In this document: piece by piece, positions 35,280 to 43,094 of the stretch
How positions within the stretch are numbered: the stretch's first letter is position 1
How the letters are laid out: each line of letters opens with the position of its first letter
DNA from: Candidatus Pacearchaeota archaeon
Lineage (GTDB): Archaea; Nanobdellota; Nanobdellia; UBA10117; JAFCGI01
Direction of reading: 5' to 3'
DNA length: 44,145 nucleotides
Assembly: GCA_017608235.1 (NCBI GenBank)
Contig: JAFCGI010000003.1
Span: forward strand, 1-44,145
The notes under the pieces: generated by a model
What the model saw: only the letters and a program-made list of their open reading frames with translations
The model's database searches: none
Told to the model about the DNA's origin: nothing
Program-made: the position numbers and the translations under genes

Positions 35280-35618
35280 AAGCACTGAAGTTGCCTTAAT
35301 AAAATCTGGCTATATGCTGGGAAGTCTGAGTATCATATACTAGGATACTTCCAAAGTGATTTGGAAGCGGCCCCTAAAAAAGTATATGTGCAGATAATCA
35401 GCAGGAAAGACTTCTAAAATTTAGAAGAATCCTCAGAGACTATACGCCAGACGTATTTTTCCAAAAAGAAGAATGCGAAGATATAGTCCGACCTGCATAG
35501 CGATATGCAGAAGTTATCTGAAAAGATAATTCGCCATCTAAATTAGATGGTTAGTACCACAAGCAAATATTTTTGATCAATTTTTTCCTAAAAAGTTTGT
35601 GGGAAAGTAACAGACGTG
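35280..35618 (+). mobile_element. Group I intron in 23S rRNA (no ORF)
   Basis: Inserted in the universal CTTAAGGT|AGCGAAAT segment of domain IV, near E. coli position 1931. P1 pairs exon TTAAGGT (35273-35279) with intron GCCTTAA (35293-35299), leaving the diagnostic U.G at the splice site. P2 is CTTCCAAA-GTGA-TTTGGAAG (35348-35367) with a GNRA loop. P7 pairs GACTATA (35438-35444) with TATAGTC (35482-35488). The last base is G (35618). 339 nt, with no endonuclease gene. Confidence 0.9.
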
Positions 35619-36241
35619 AGCGAAATACCTTGTCATTTAAATAATGACGTGCATGAATGGAGTAACGAGATCTCTACTGTCCCTTGATGGAACCTCGCGA
35701 ATTTTCTATTGTGGTGCGCGGGCCACAGACTTCCAGTGGGAAGCGAAGACCCCATGAAACTTTACTGTAGTTTACAGCGGTAGTATGATTGTGATTGCAT
35801 AGAGTAAACGGGAGGTGTTAATCCTATGTTTTTGGGCATAGGGGAGCCGAAAGTGTAACACCGTTCTTTTATGATTGTATTACTTACTCTTTTAGAGGAC
35901 ACCTGTAGATGGACAGTTTGGCTGGGGTGGCACCCCTTTGAAAAGATATCAAAGGGGCCCAATGGTTAGCTCACTCGGGTTGGAAATCTGAGGTAGAGGG
36001 TAAAGCTATAAGCTAGCCTGATTGGATTTTAAATAAAAAGAAATCTAAGTGCGAAAGCATGGCTTAATGAACACTAGTGCTCTCTTACTGAGAGCCTAGT
36101 CTGACAGAAAAGTTACTCTGGGGATAATTGTGTTGTGTCGAGCTATAGTACACATTGACCTCGACGCTTGCTGCTTCGATGTCGGCTTTGCCTATCCTGG
36201 TTGTGCACAAGCAGCCAAGGGTGCGGGTGTTCACCGATTAA

Positions 36242-37179
36242 AAGGCATCAACCAATTTTTTTTAAGTGATGAACTCATTTAAAAAGACATGCAGTTTAAC
36301 AACTTCCTTCCTGTAATAGATTCTGATCTACGTTTGGTAGATACAGGACCATTTTTGCATCAACTTATCAAAGGAAAGAAAGTATATGCAAAGCAAATTG
36401 CTAAAAATATTGGTATACCATATGATACATTTAAAGGATATTTAATGAACAGAAGATATATACCAATTAGAGTCTACATTAATGTTATAAAACAAATATC
36501 TAGGAACTCTAATGAATACAATCTGTTCCTAACCAATTTGTATCAGGTAGCTAATAAAATAACATCAATCTCTAGCAAGGCAGCAGTATTTAACTTGCCA
36601 AAGAGACTTGATGAATGTTTAGCATATCTTATCGGTGCAATACACGATGGAACTGTATTCAAAAATCCAAGTAAAAACCAATATGTAATACAATATTGGC
36701 AATATGGTAATAAAGAATGGCTTACTTTATTATCTAATTTGCTCGAACAAGTTTTTGGAGTACGCCCAAAAGAATATAAACAATATATTCAACTCTCAGG
36801 TAAGCCAGTAGTAGAGATTTTCAATAAGGTATTGGGTGTACCAAGCGATCAGTCAAAATGGAATTCATTTTTAATAGGCATTCCATGGAAATACCAAAAA
36901 ATTATGATCGCTGGCATGTTTGACGCAGAAGGATGGTGTGGAAAGAACTATGATATGCGATTAAAATTCACACAAAAAAATCTAAATAAAATAAAAGAAC
37001 TTAAAACCGTATTTGAAAAAAGAGGCATTAAATGTGGTTCAGTAATAAAAGATAGAGCTGCTTTTGCGATCTTTATCTGCGGTCAAAATTGTCTGAGATT
37101 TTATAATCAAATTGGAATCTATTGCAGGAATAAAAAGAAGTTGCAACAACTTAAACTGCTTGTGGGTGATCCTGATCAG
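36242..37179 (+). mobile_element. BHB-type archaeal intron in 23S rRNA encoding a homing endonuclease
   Basis: Inserted after the A-loop helix, before ATGAGCTGGGTT (around E. coli 2570-2575). The 8-mer AAGGCATC occurs at both borders. A bulge-helix-bulge fits: central GATT (36236-36239) with GATC (37174-37177), bulges AA|A and AG|A, and inner helix AGG-c-ATCA-a-CC with GG-TGAT-CCT. The exact cut is ambiguous within the 8-mer; the boundary given follows the BHB. No group I core is present. Confidence 0.85.
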
Positions 37180-37191
37180 AAGGCATCATGA
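36289..37191 (+). CDS. LAGLIDADG homing endonuclease (23S intron-encoded)
   Basis: 300 residues. An N-terminal helix-turn-helix-like region (VYAKQIAKNIGIPYDTFKGY) precedes two LAGLIDADG motifs: LIGAIHDGTV and IAGMFDAEGW, each with an acidic residue in place, so the enzyme may be active. It would cut intron-free 23S genes at this site. Its TGA stop lies in the 3' exon: 297 codons end exactly at the predicted intron end, and three further codons (K-A-S) plus TGA are rRNA exon. AT-rich codon use is like the host. Confidence 0.9.
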   Translation: MQFNNFLPVIDSDLRLVDTGPFLHQLIKGKKVYAKQIAKNIGIPYDTFKGYLMNRRYIPIRVYINVIKQISRNSNEYNLFLTNLYQVANKITSISSKAAVFNLPKRLDECLAYLIGAIHDGTVFKNPSKNQYVIQYWQYGNKEWLTLLSNLLEQVFGVRPKEYKQYIQLSGKPVVEIFNKVLGVPSDQSKWNSFLIGIPWKYQKIMIAGMFDAEGWCGKNYDMRLKFTQKNLNKIKELKTVFEKRGIKCGSVIKDRAAFAIFICGQNCLRFYNQIGIYCRNKKKLQQLKLLVGDPDQKAS

Positions 37192-37506
37192 GCTGGGTTG
37201 ACAACGTTGTGAAACAGTTGGTATGATATCTACTGGAAGTGTTTGTAGTCTGAGAAGAAGACACTCTTAGTACGAAAGGAACGAAGTGTCCGAGCCTCTG
37301 GTGATCTGCTATCTGATAAGGTACGCAGAGTAGCTACGCTCGATTTGGATAAGAGCTGAAAGCATCTAAGCTCGAAGCCATCTTCAAAAAGAGACTGCAT
37401 AGGATTCCTGCAGAAGACAGGTTTGATAGAACCGGAGTGTAAGCACCAAGGCAACGAGGTGTTCAGCTTACGGTAACTAAACATCCACTAACTTGCATAC
37501 ATAGCC

Positions 37507-37516
37507 TTTTATATTT
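37507..37516 (+). promoter_or_regulatory. Putative rnpB TATA box and 23S downstream T-run
   Basis: TTTTATATTTATTA immediately after the 23S processing stem lies about 27-30 bp before the predicted 5' end of RNase P RNA, correct for a TATA box. It could also act as the T-rich terminator of the rRNA operon. Confidence 0.4.
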
Positions 37517-37540
37517 ATTAGTAATCATATTCATATTCGT

Positions 37541-37838
37541 AAGGCTAGGTGGCAAATTCCGCAGCTATTTTTCGTCAATGTCTTTCGTTAGCGAAAAGGT
37601 TGTGAGGAAAGTCCGTCCACTCGTTATTGCCAGCACAAAGTGTATGTGTTAATCCGCATAGCTGACAACAGAAAACCGTTGGTTTGAGCTAAACTATGAT
37701 CTTTTGAGTGGCTCTAATTTGCGTGAAATATGTTAGCTTGGCTGAGTGCAAAGCGTTTTGGCTGCTAAGTAGAATATTTGCATGCTCTGTTCTTGCATTG
37801 CGAGAAGAGCAACAGAAGACGGCTTACAGCCTAGCCTT
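37541..37838 (+). ncRNA. rnpB: RNase P RNA
   Basis: The catalytic RNA that matures tRNA 5' ends. P1 is formed by AAGGCTAGG (37541-37549) and CCTAGCCTT (37830-37838). The conserved GAGGAAAGTCC (37604-37614) and the 3' core ACAGAA-GAC-GGCTTAC (37812-37826) are the two halves of P4 and flanking invariant bases. About 298 nt, archaeal type A size. It lies 34 bp after the 23S processing stem. Confidence 0.9.
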
Positions 37839-37870
37839 ACATTTTTATATTCAAACAAAAACAAACGAGA

Positions 37871-38050
37871 ATGGCAAAAGACAATAGAATAAGAATGCCC
37901 TCATCTGGGGGAGGAATAGTAAGATACTTCGAAGATGAAGTACAAAGCATGTTTATGATTAAACCTAAATATGTTATTTTCATAGGCATACTAATGGTAG
38001 TTTTACTTACATTACTACATATTTATGGACCTGCTTTACTAGGATTCTAA
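37871..38050 (+). CDS. secG: Preprotein translocase subunit Sec61-beta (SecG)
   Basis: 59-residue tail-anchored protein: MPSSGGGIVRYFEDE motif followed by KPKYVIFIGILMVVLLTLLH, a single membrane helix, exactly the archaeal Sec61-beta pattern. It is part of the SecYE-beta channel. Too short for usual gene finding. It is followed by two hairpin terminators. Confidence 0.9.
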   Translation: MAKDNRIRMPSSGGGIVRYFEDEVQSMFMIKPKYVIFIGILMVVLLTLLHIYGPALLGF

Positions 38051-38051
38051 T

Positions 38052-38102
38052 TTCCTAATCTAGAAATTTTTTGCTCTAATTTCCTAATCTAGGAACTTTT
38101 TT
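38052..38102 (+). terminator. Two tandem hairpin plus T-run terminators
   Basis: TTCCTA-ATC-TAGAAA then six Ts (38052-38072), repeated as TTCCTA-ATC-TAGGAA then six Ts (38081-38102). The second stem is perfect. The unit is duplicated with only small changes, directly after the Sec61-beta stop. Confidence 0.65.
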
Positions 38103-38128
38103 ATTATTCTAATTCTTATAAATATTAT

Positions 38129-38953
38129 ATGTTAGCAATAGGTTCAGCAGGAGTTCCACTTTCCACAAAAAAACATTCTTCTCTAGCAGGCATAGCGCGT
38201 ATAAGAGAATTAGGATTAGATGCAATGGAATTAGAATTTGTTAGAGGAGTTCGTATGTCTCCTACTTTAGCAAGAGAAATCAGAAAAGCAGCACAAGAAC
38301 ATAAAGTGAAATTAACAGTACACGCTCCATATTATATTAATCTTAATTCTATAGACGCACAAAAACTTAAAGATTCAAAAAAACGTATACTTCAATCAGC
38401 AAGAATTGGAAAAATAGCAGGAGCCACATCTGTAACATTTCATCCTGCTTATTTTGGAAAAAAATCTCTAGAAGAAACTTATGAATTTGTTAAGAAACAA
38501 CTTCTTGAAATAGTTAACGTCTTAAAAAAAGAAGGTAATGATATTCAAATTGCTTTAGAAACCGTAGGAAAACTTTCACAGTTTGCAGGATTTGAAAACA
38601 CAGTAAAACTTTCTGCTGAAATCAGACAAGTATGGCCTTGCATAGATTGGGCACACGTCTATGCAAGAAGTAATGGAAAGTACAATTCAAAAAAAGAATT
38701 TGAACAGATGTTAAATGTTGTTAAAAAAGAATGTGGCAAATCCGCATTAAAACACCTGCATATGCATATCTCTGGCATAAACTTCACAGCAAAGGGAGAA
38801 AGAAATCATGTTAATCTTAAAAATACTAATTTCAAATACAAAGAACTAATGCAGGTTCTCAAAGCAAAGAAAGTTTCAGGCATTCTAATTTCAGAAAGCC
38901 CAAATATAGAAAAAGATGCTTTAATGCTAAAAGAAATATTTAAAAATATATAA
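38129..38953 (+). CDS. nfo: Endonuclease IV-like AP endonuclease
   Basis: 274-residue TIM-barrel of the Nfo family that cleaves DNA at abasic sites. Metal ligands fall in the expected order: TVHAPYYINL (His), FHPAYF (His), ALETVGK (Glu), CIDWAHVYAR (Asp and His), HLHMHISG (His), ISESP (Glu). Length is normal. A TATA-like TTATAAATATTAT precedes the ATG, implying a leaderless mRNA. The next gene follows after 15 bp. Confidence 0.92.
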   Translation: MLAIGSAGVPLSTKKHSSLAGIARIRELGLDAMELEFVRGVRMSPTLAREIRKAAQEHKVKLTVHAPYYINLNSIDAQKLKDSKKRILQSARIGKIAGATSVTFHPAYFGKKSLEETYEFVKKQLLEIVNVLKKEGNDIQIALETVGKLSQFAGFENTVKLSAEIRQVWPCIDWAHVYARSNGKYNSKKEFEQMLNVVKKECGKSALKHLHMHISGINFTAKGERNHVNLKNTNFKYKELMQVLKAKKVSGILISESPNIEKDALMLKEIFKNI

Positions 38954-38968
38954 CCAAGCATACATTTT

Positions 38969-39988
38969 ATGAAGAAGAAAGAAAAATATATTTCAGAAAG
39001 AATTAATGCAACCAAAATAAATGTGCTAGCAAGAGCTATGAGAAAAGCTCTTTATGATTCTTATAGTTATAAAGCGCCAATATTTCTTATGAGACTGGAA
39101 GCAAAATTCGTTCTAGAAGCTTTTGATTATCAAACCATGCTATTAGATACCAAAAGAATGGAACACCGAAATATATCTGAAGAAGGCATCCCACATGATA
39201 TAAGAAAACATATAAGGATATGGAATGAAGCAGGAATAATATATAACACTAGAGATGAAATAAATAATGGAAGTTGGGTGGAATATAGATGGCATCTTGA
39301 TCTCAAAAAAATAAAAAAGCTTTCTTTAGAAAAAATTATAGATAATAATAAAAATACTGGAGATGAATTTTCTTATTATGATCACTGGTCAGAACCAGAA
39401 GAAATAATTGAAGAACATATAGATGAAAATTTAGAAAGAATAGTTTCAATAATAGGCCCCATAGAATACACAGATATATCTTTATTAGAAGAAGCACAAA
39501 AAATAATTAAAGAAAAAAAAGCAAAATACCAAAAGAAAAAAGGAATAATTTACAAAAATAAACTTAAAGTATTAGATGGAGCAATACAAGTATCTTCTTC
39601 TTTAATTAGACTCTTAAAAGAATATGAACAAGATATTGAAAATTCAGAAAATATTTTGTATATGGGTCAAAGACAAATGAGTAGACTCTTAAATATTCCT
39701 GGAACTTCATATAGAAGATATTTATCAGAAATAGAATCTGCAATAGATGTTTTAAAAGAAGATAAAATTATGGAAGAAGCATCTAGAATAGTTCTTGAAG
39801 TCATAGAAAATAATCCTGGAAAAAATAAGGCTTTTGTATATACTGAGCTAGGAAAACTAGGGTTTGAATCTGTGAAAGTTAAAAAAATTATAAAATATCT
39901 AAAAAAGAAAGATATGATAAGAACAAACACAAGACAAAAAGCAATTACATATTTTCCAACAAAATACTCTGCAATTATACATGCATAA
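38969..39988 (+). CDS. Unidentified protein with possible C-terminal winged helix
   Basis: 339 residues, not recognised. Soluble and charged; N-terminal half contains a helical KINVLARAMRKALYD segment, the middle (residues 145-230) is strongly helical, and the C-terminal 60 residues (VLEVIENNPGKNKAFVYTELGKLGFESVKVKKIIKYLKKKDMIR) resemble a winged helix. The central segment MGQRQMSRLLNIPGTSYRRYLSEI looks like another helix-turn-helix. Adjacent to nfo on the same strand, so a DNA-related role is plausible but unproven. Confidence 0.7.
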   Translation: MKKKEKYISERINATKINVLARAMRKALYDSYSYKAPIFLMRLEAKFVLEAFDYQTMLLDTKRMEHRNISEEGIPHDIRKHIRIWNEAGIIYNTRDEINNGSWVEYRWHLDLKKIKKLSLEKIIDNNKNTGDEFSYYDHWSEPEEIIEEHIDENLERIVSIIGPIEYTDISLLEEAQKIIKEKKAKYQKKKGIIYKNKLKVLDGAIQVSSSLIRLLKEYEQDIENSENILYMGQRQMSRLLNIPGTSYRRYLSEIESAIDVLKEDKIMEEASRIVLEVIENNPGKNKAFVYTELGKLGFESVKVKKIIKYLKKKDMIRTNTRQKAITYFPTKYSAIIHA

Positions 39989-39996
39989 AATAAAAA

Positions 39997-42456
39997 TTAT
40001 TCTAAATAAATTCCAGGTTTCCCAAGTTTGGCTTTTCCAGCTTTGTTCTCAGGATCTTTTTTCTTTGGATCATTAGAAGCAAATACCTTTACATTTGCTT
40101 TGAATTCATCAGATAATGTCTTTTCCAGCGCAGAATATTGCTTTAGCTCTGGAGGTATTACATAAATAAAAATTCTGTTAGGTTTCTTTTTAGTAATTTC
40201 AATAATATGATAAATATCCTCACGAGTTTTCTGAATCGCCTGCTCTGCCTTCTCAGCAGATTCATTAATCTTTTTCTTATCTATTTTTGGCCATTCAGAC
40301 AAAGCAATCAACTTTTTTTCTCCTAGTTTACTCCAGGTTTCCTCAGAAATATGTGGAGCAAAAGGATATAACAATTGCAAGAATATCTTAATTGCATATT
40401 TGGTTGGATACTTTTCTAGCTTAACTGAAAAATCAATAAGTTCAATCATTGCTTTATTATATTCAAGATTTTCTAAATGTTTTGTAATAGCTTCAATTTT
40501 TCTCTGGGCAATTGTTTCAATGTATGTTTTCTTATCTTTATTTTCTTTAATATCTGCAAAACTTACAACTTTCTGAATGAATTTATAGATTCCTTGAACA
40601 TCCTTATCAGACCATTCAAACGGTGTATCTGGTTGTGCTATAAATAATAAATAAGCTCTAAGAGTATCTGCACCATATTTATTAATAACTTCCATAGGAT
40701 CAACAATGTTTCCTTTAGACTTGGACATTTTTATTCCACCAAGGTTCACCATTCCCTGATTCAAGAGTTTCATAAATGGCTCATCAAAATTTACATAACC
40801 TAATTTTTTCAAGAACTTAACAATAAATCTAGAATACATTAAATGTCCTACAGCATGTTCTATGCCACCAATATACTGATCTACAGGCATCCAATATTTT
40901 ACTTTATTTTTATCAAATATCTGTTTCTTATTTTTTGAATCACAATATCTTAAAAAATACCATGAAGAATCCACAAAAGTAGTCATAGTATCAGTTTCTC
41001 TTTTAGCCTTGCCTTTGCATTTAGGACACTTAGCATTTACAAATTTTTCATTAGTTGCTAAAGGTGTTGTACCCTTTTTTCCAAATTTAACATCCAATGG
41101 AAGTTTTACAGGAAGTTCTTTCTCAGCCACAGGCACAACACCACATTTATCACAATAAATTATAGGTATAGGAGCTCCCCAATATCTCTGTCTAGAGATA
41201 TTCCAATCTCTAATCTTATAATTAGTAATTTTTCTAGCTACTTTCTTTTTTACAAGATATTCAGAAATCTTTTCTATAGCTTTCAGATTATTAATTCCAT
41301 TAAATTTTCCAGAATTTACTAAGATACCTTGCTCAGTATAAGCTCTTTGCATTTTCTTAGAGTCTAGTTTTTGATTTTTAGGTTGAATCACAACATTAAT
41401 TGGAATTTTATACTTTTTAGCAAATTCAAAATCTCTTTGATCATGAGCAGGAACAGCCATTATCATTCCAGTTCCATAATCCATCAAAACAAAATTAGCT
41501 ATATAAATAGGAATTTTTTCATTATTAACTGGATTAATAGCATACTTTCCTATGAATAACCCTGCCTTTTCCTTAGAAATCCTATCTAATTCAGATAGTT
41601 TTTTGGTTCTCTTTAAGAAATCATTAACTTCAGATTCATACTTTGTACCTCTAACCAAGTCAAGAACTTTAGGATGTTCTGGGGCAAACACTACAAAAGT
41701 ACACCCATACAAGGTATCTGGTCTCGTTGTGAAAACAGGAAGTATCTCTTTAGAATCAAATAATTTAAAATTAATTTCTATTCCTTGACTCTTTCCAATC
41801 CAATTTTTTTGCAAAGCTTTCAAATGACTGGACCATTCTATCTTATCTAAACCAACTAACAAAGGATTCACATAATCAGTAATCTTAACAAACCATTGTT
41901 CTATTTTTTTCTGAACAACTTCAGTATCACATCTCCAACACTTACCTTGTTTAACATCTTCATTAGCTAAAGTAGTATTACAAGAAGGACACCAATTTCC
42001 TAGAGCTTCTTTTCTATAAGCTAATCCCTTTTCCAAGAGTTTTAGAAAAAGCCATTGATCCCATCTATAATATTCAGGATCATGTGTTGCAACCTCTCTA
42101 GTCCAATCATAACTTAATCCTAAAGCAGCCATTTGACTCTTCATGGTTTCAATATTTTCTTCTATGCTTTTAATAGGATGAATTCCTTTCTTGATAGCAT
42201 CATTCTCACTAGGCAATCCAAAAGAATCCCAACCCATAGGATATATAACATTAAATCCCTGCATTCTTTTGAATCTAGCGAAGGTATCACCTAAAGAATA
42301 ATTTCTTGCATGTCCCATATGTAATCCAAACCCAGAAGGATAAGGAAACATCTCAAGACAATAAAATTTCTTTTTCTTAGACTTATCAGAAGCTTTAGAT
42401 ATTCTAGCATCAGCCCATTTCTTCTGCCACTTCTTCTCAATCTTCTTAAAGTCCAT
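39997..42456 (-). CDS. leuS: Leucyl-tRNA synthetase, bacterial type
   Basis: 819 residues. HIGH variant HMGH at residues 46-49 within MFPYPSGFGLHMGHARNY, followed by GWDSFGLPSEND, a zinc hairpin CPSC...CWRC, the editing domain TRPDTLYG, RQRYWGAPIPIIYC and KMSKSKGN. These are signatures of bacterial LeuRS; archaeal enzymes are usually over 900 residues with a different HIGH context. The C-terminal end (IFIYVIPPELKQY ... GKPGIYLE) is not the E. coli-like ending. It probably replaced the native enzyme by transfer. Convergent with the preceding gene, 8 bp apart. Confidence 0.95.
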   Translation of the reverse strand: MDFKKIEKKWQKKWADARISKASDKSKKKKFYCLEMFPYPSGFGLHMGHARNYSLGDTFARFKRMQGFNVIYPMGWDSFGLPSENDAIKKGIHPIKSIEENIETMKSQMAALGLSYDWTREVATHDPEYYRWDQWLFLKLLEKGLAYRKEALGNWCPSCNTTLANEDVKQGKCWRCDTEVVQKKIEQWFVKITDYVNPLLVGLDKIEWSSHLKALQKNWIGKSQGIEINFKLFDSKEILPVFTTRPDTLYGCTFVVFAPEHPKVLDLVRGTKYESEVNDFLKRTKKLSELDRISKEKAGLFIGKYAINPVNNEKIPIYIANFVLMDYGTGMIMAVPAHDQRDFEFAKKYKIPINVVIQPKNQKLDSKKMQRAYTEQGILVNSGKFNGINNLKAIEKISEYLVKKKVARKITNYKIRDWNISRQRYWGAPIPIIYCDKCGVVPVAEKELPVKLPLDVKFGKKGTTPLATNEKFVNAKCPKCKGKAKRETDTMTTFVDSSWYFLRYCDSKNKKQIFDKNKVKYWMPVDQYIGGIEHAVGHLMYSRFIVKFLKKLGYVNFDEPFMKLLNQGMVNLGGIKMSKSKGNIVDPMEVINKYGADTLRAYLLFIAQPDTPFEWSDKDVQGIYKFIQKVVSFADIKENKDKKTYIETIAQRKIEAITKHLENLEYNKAMIELIDFSVKLEKYPTKYAIKIFLQLLYPFAPHISEETWSKLGEKKLIALSEWPKIDKKKINESAEKAEQAIQKTREDIYHIIEITKKKPNRIFIYVIPPELKQYSALEKTLSDEFKANVKVFASNDPKKKDPENKAGKAKLGKPGIYLE

Positions 42457-42566
42457 TTTATATCTCTATTGTATATTATATATAAATATAATTATTATTA
42501 TAACAATTATTAAGTATTTTAATTAATATTTACCCCTCTAAATTAAAATGCAGATATGAATAACTA

Positions 42567-42610
42567 CATAGATATTTTAATCACATAAGATATTTTAATC
42601 ACATAACATG
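42567..42610. repeat. Short tandem repeat ATATTTTAATCACATAA
   Basis: Two adjacent copies plus a degenerate third half in the A/T-rich region between leuS and tRNA-Arg. The 427-bp stretch 42457-42883 holds otherwise only a doubtful 86-codon frame (42638-42898) and a second small direct repeat, TTCAAGTAAGAGA, around 42811-42840. Confidence 0.6.
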
Positions 42611-42883
42611 TTTTAATAAATATAAATTAATTATTTAATGAATATTTTTCAAGAATTAGCAGAAATAACAGAAATTTTTGCAACAGATGAGATATCTGTG
42701 ATAGAACTTAAAATATATCAAAGAAAGATAAATAATTATTGTATAGTAAATAGGGTTTCTACAAGGCCCTGTCCACCAAAACCTTTTTTAAGGGATAGAT
42801 ACGAAATACCTTCAAGTAAGAGATACTTTCAAGTAAGAGAGATAATATCTTACTCTAATAAGTCTGTTTCCGACTATCTAGTC

Positions 42884-42958
42884 GGGCCTGTAGCCTAGTC
42901 TGGATAAGGCGTCCGCCTTCTAAGCGGAAGATCGTGGGTTCGAATCCTGCCAGGCCCA
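42884..42958 (+). tRNA. tRNA-Arg (TCT)
   Basis: Acceptor GGGCCTG/CAGGCCC, anticodon stem TCCGC/GCGGA with loop CTTCTAA (anticodon TCT), T-arm GTGGG-TTCGAAT-CCTGC, discriminator A73. No intron. Confidence 0.95.
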
Positions 42959-43028
42959 TTCTAATTTTCAATTTATTTTTTTGATGAATCTTTTTCTAAA
43001 TCCTTCTAAAATCTAATTGTTTTCTCTA

Positions 43029-43041
43029 ACATAATAAAGCA
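43029..43041 (+). promoter_or_regulatory. Putative TATA box before the secreted protein gene
   Basis: AGCATTTATAAAC lies about 55-65 bp before ATG 43095, allowing a short leader in which GGTGTAA, a partial Shine-Dalgarno match, sits 8 nt before the start. Confidence 0.35.
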
Positions 43042-43094
43042 TTTATAAACCCTTAGAGAGAAATAATCAATTTAACTACTTTAATGGTGTAAAA

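Larger units (their letters stand above)
33326..37495 (+). rRNA. rrl: 23S ribosomal RNA with two introns
   Basis: Large-subunit rRNA beginning near AAGACGCCTTTTGTGGGATGG with conserved AAGCTGCGATAAGC, the peptidyl-transferase region (CCTCGACGCT-GATGTCGGCT around 36160-36190) and the sarcin-ricin AGTACGAAAGGAACG near 37270. Ends are set by a flanking processing stem, GGCTATGTATG (33315-33325) with CATACATAGCC (37496-37506). The gene spans 4170 nt; subtracting the 339-nt and 938-nt introns leaves about 2893 nt, normal for archaea. No 5S follows. Confidence 0.96.

Noticed and set aside
36242-37179. Second 23S intron as group I
   Set aside because: No P7-like pairing or terminal G; flanks are too short for a ribozyme core, while a BHB fits the borders.
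42638-42898. 86-codon frame upstream of tRNA-Arg
   Set aside because: It runs into the tRNA and uses its bases as a stop; contains small direct repeats; no homology pattern. Could be a gene remnant but not supportable.
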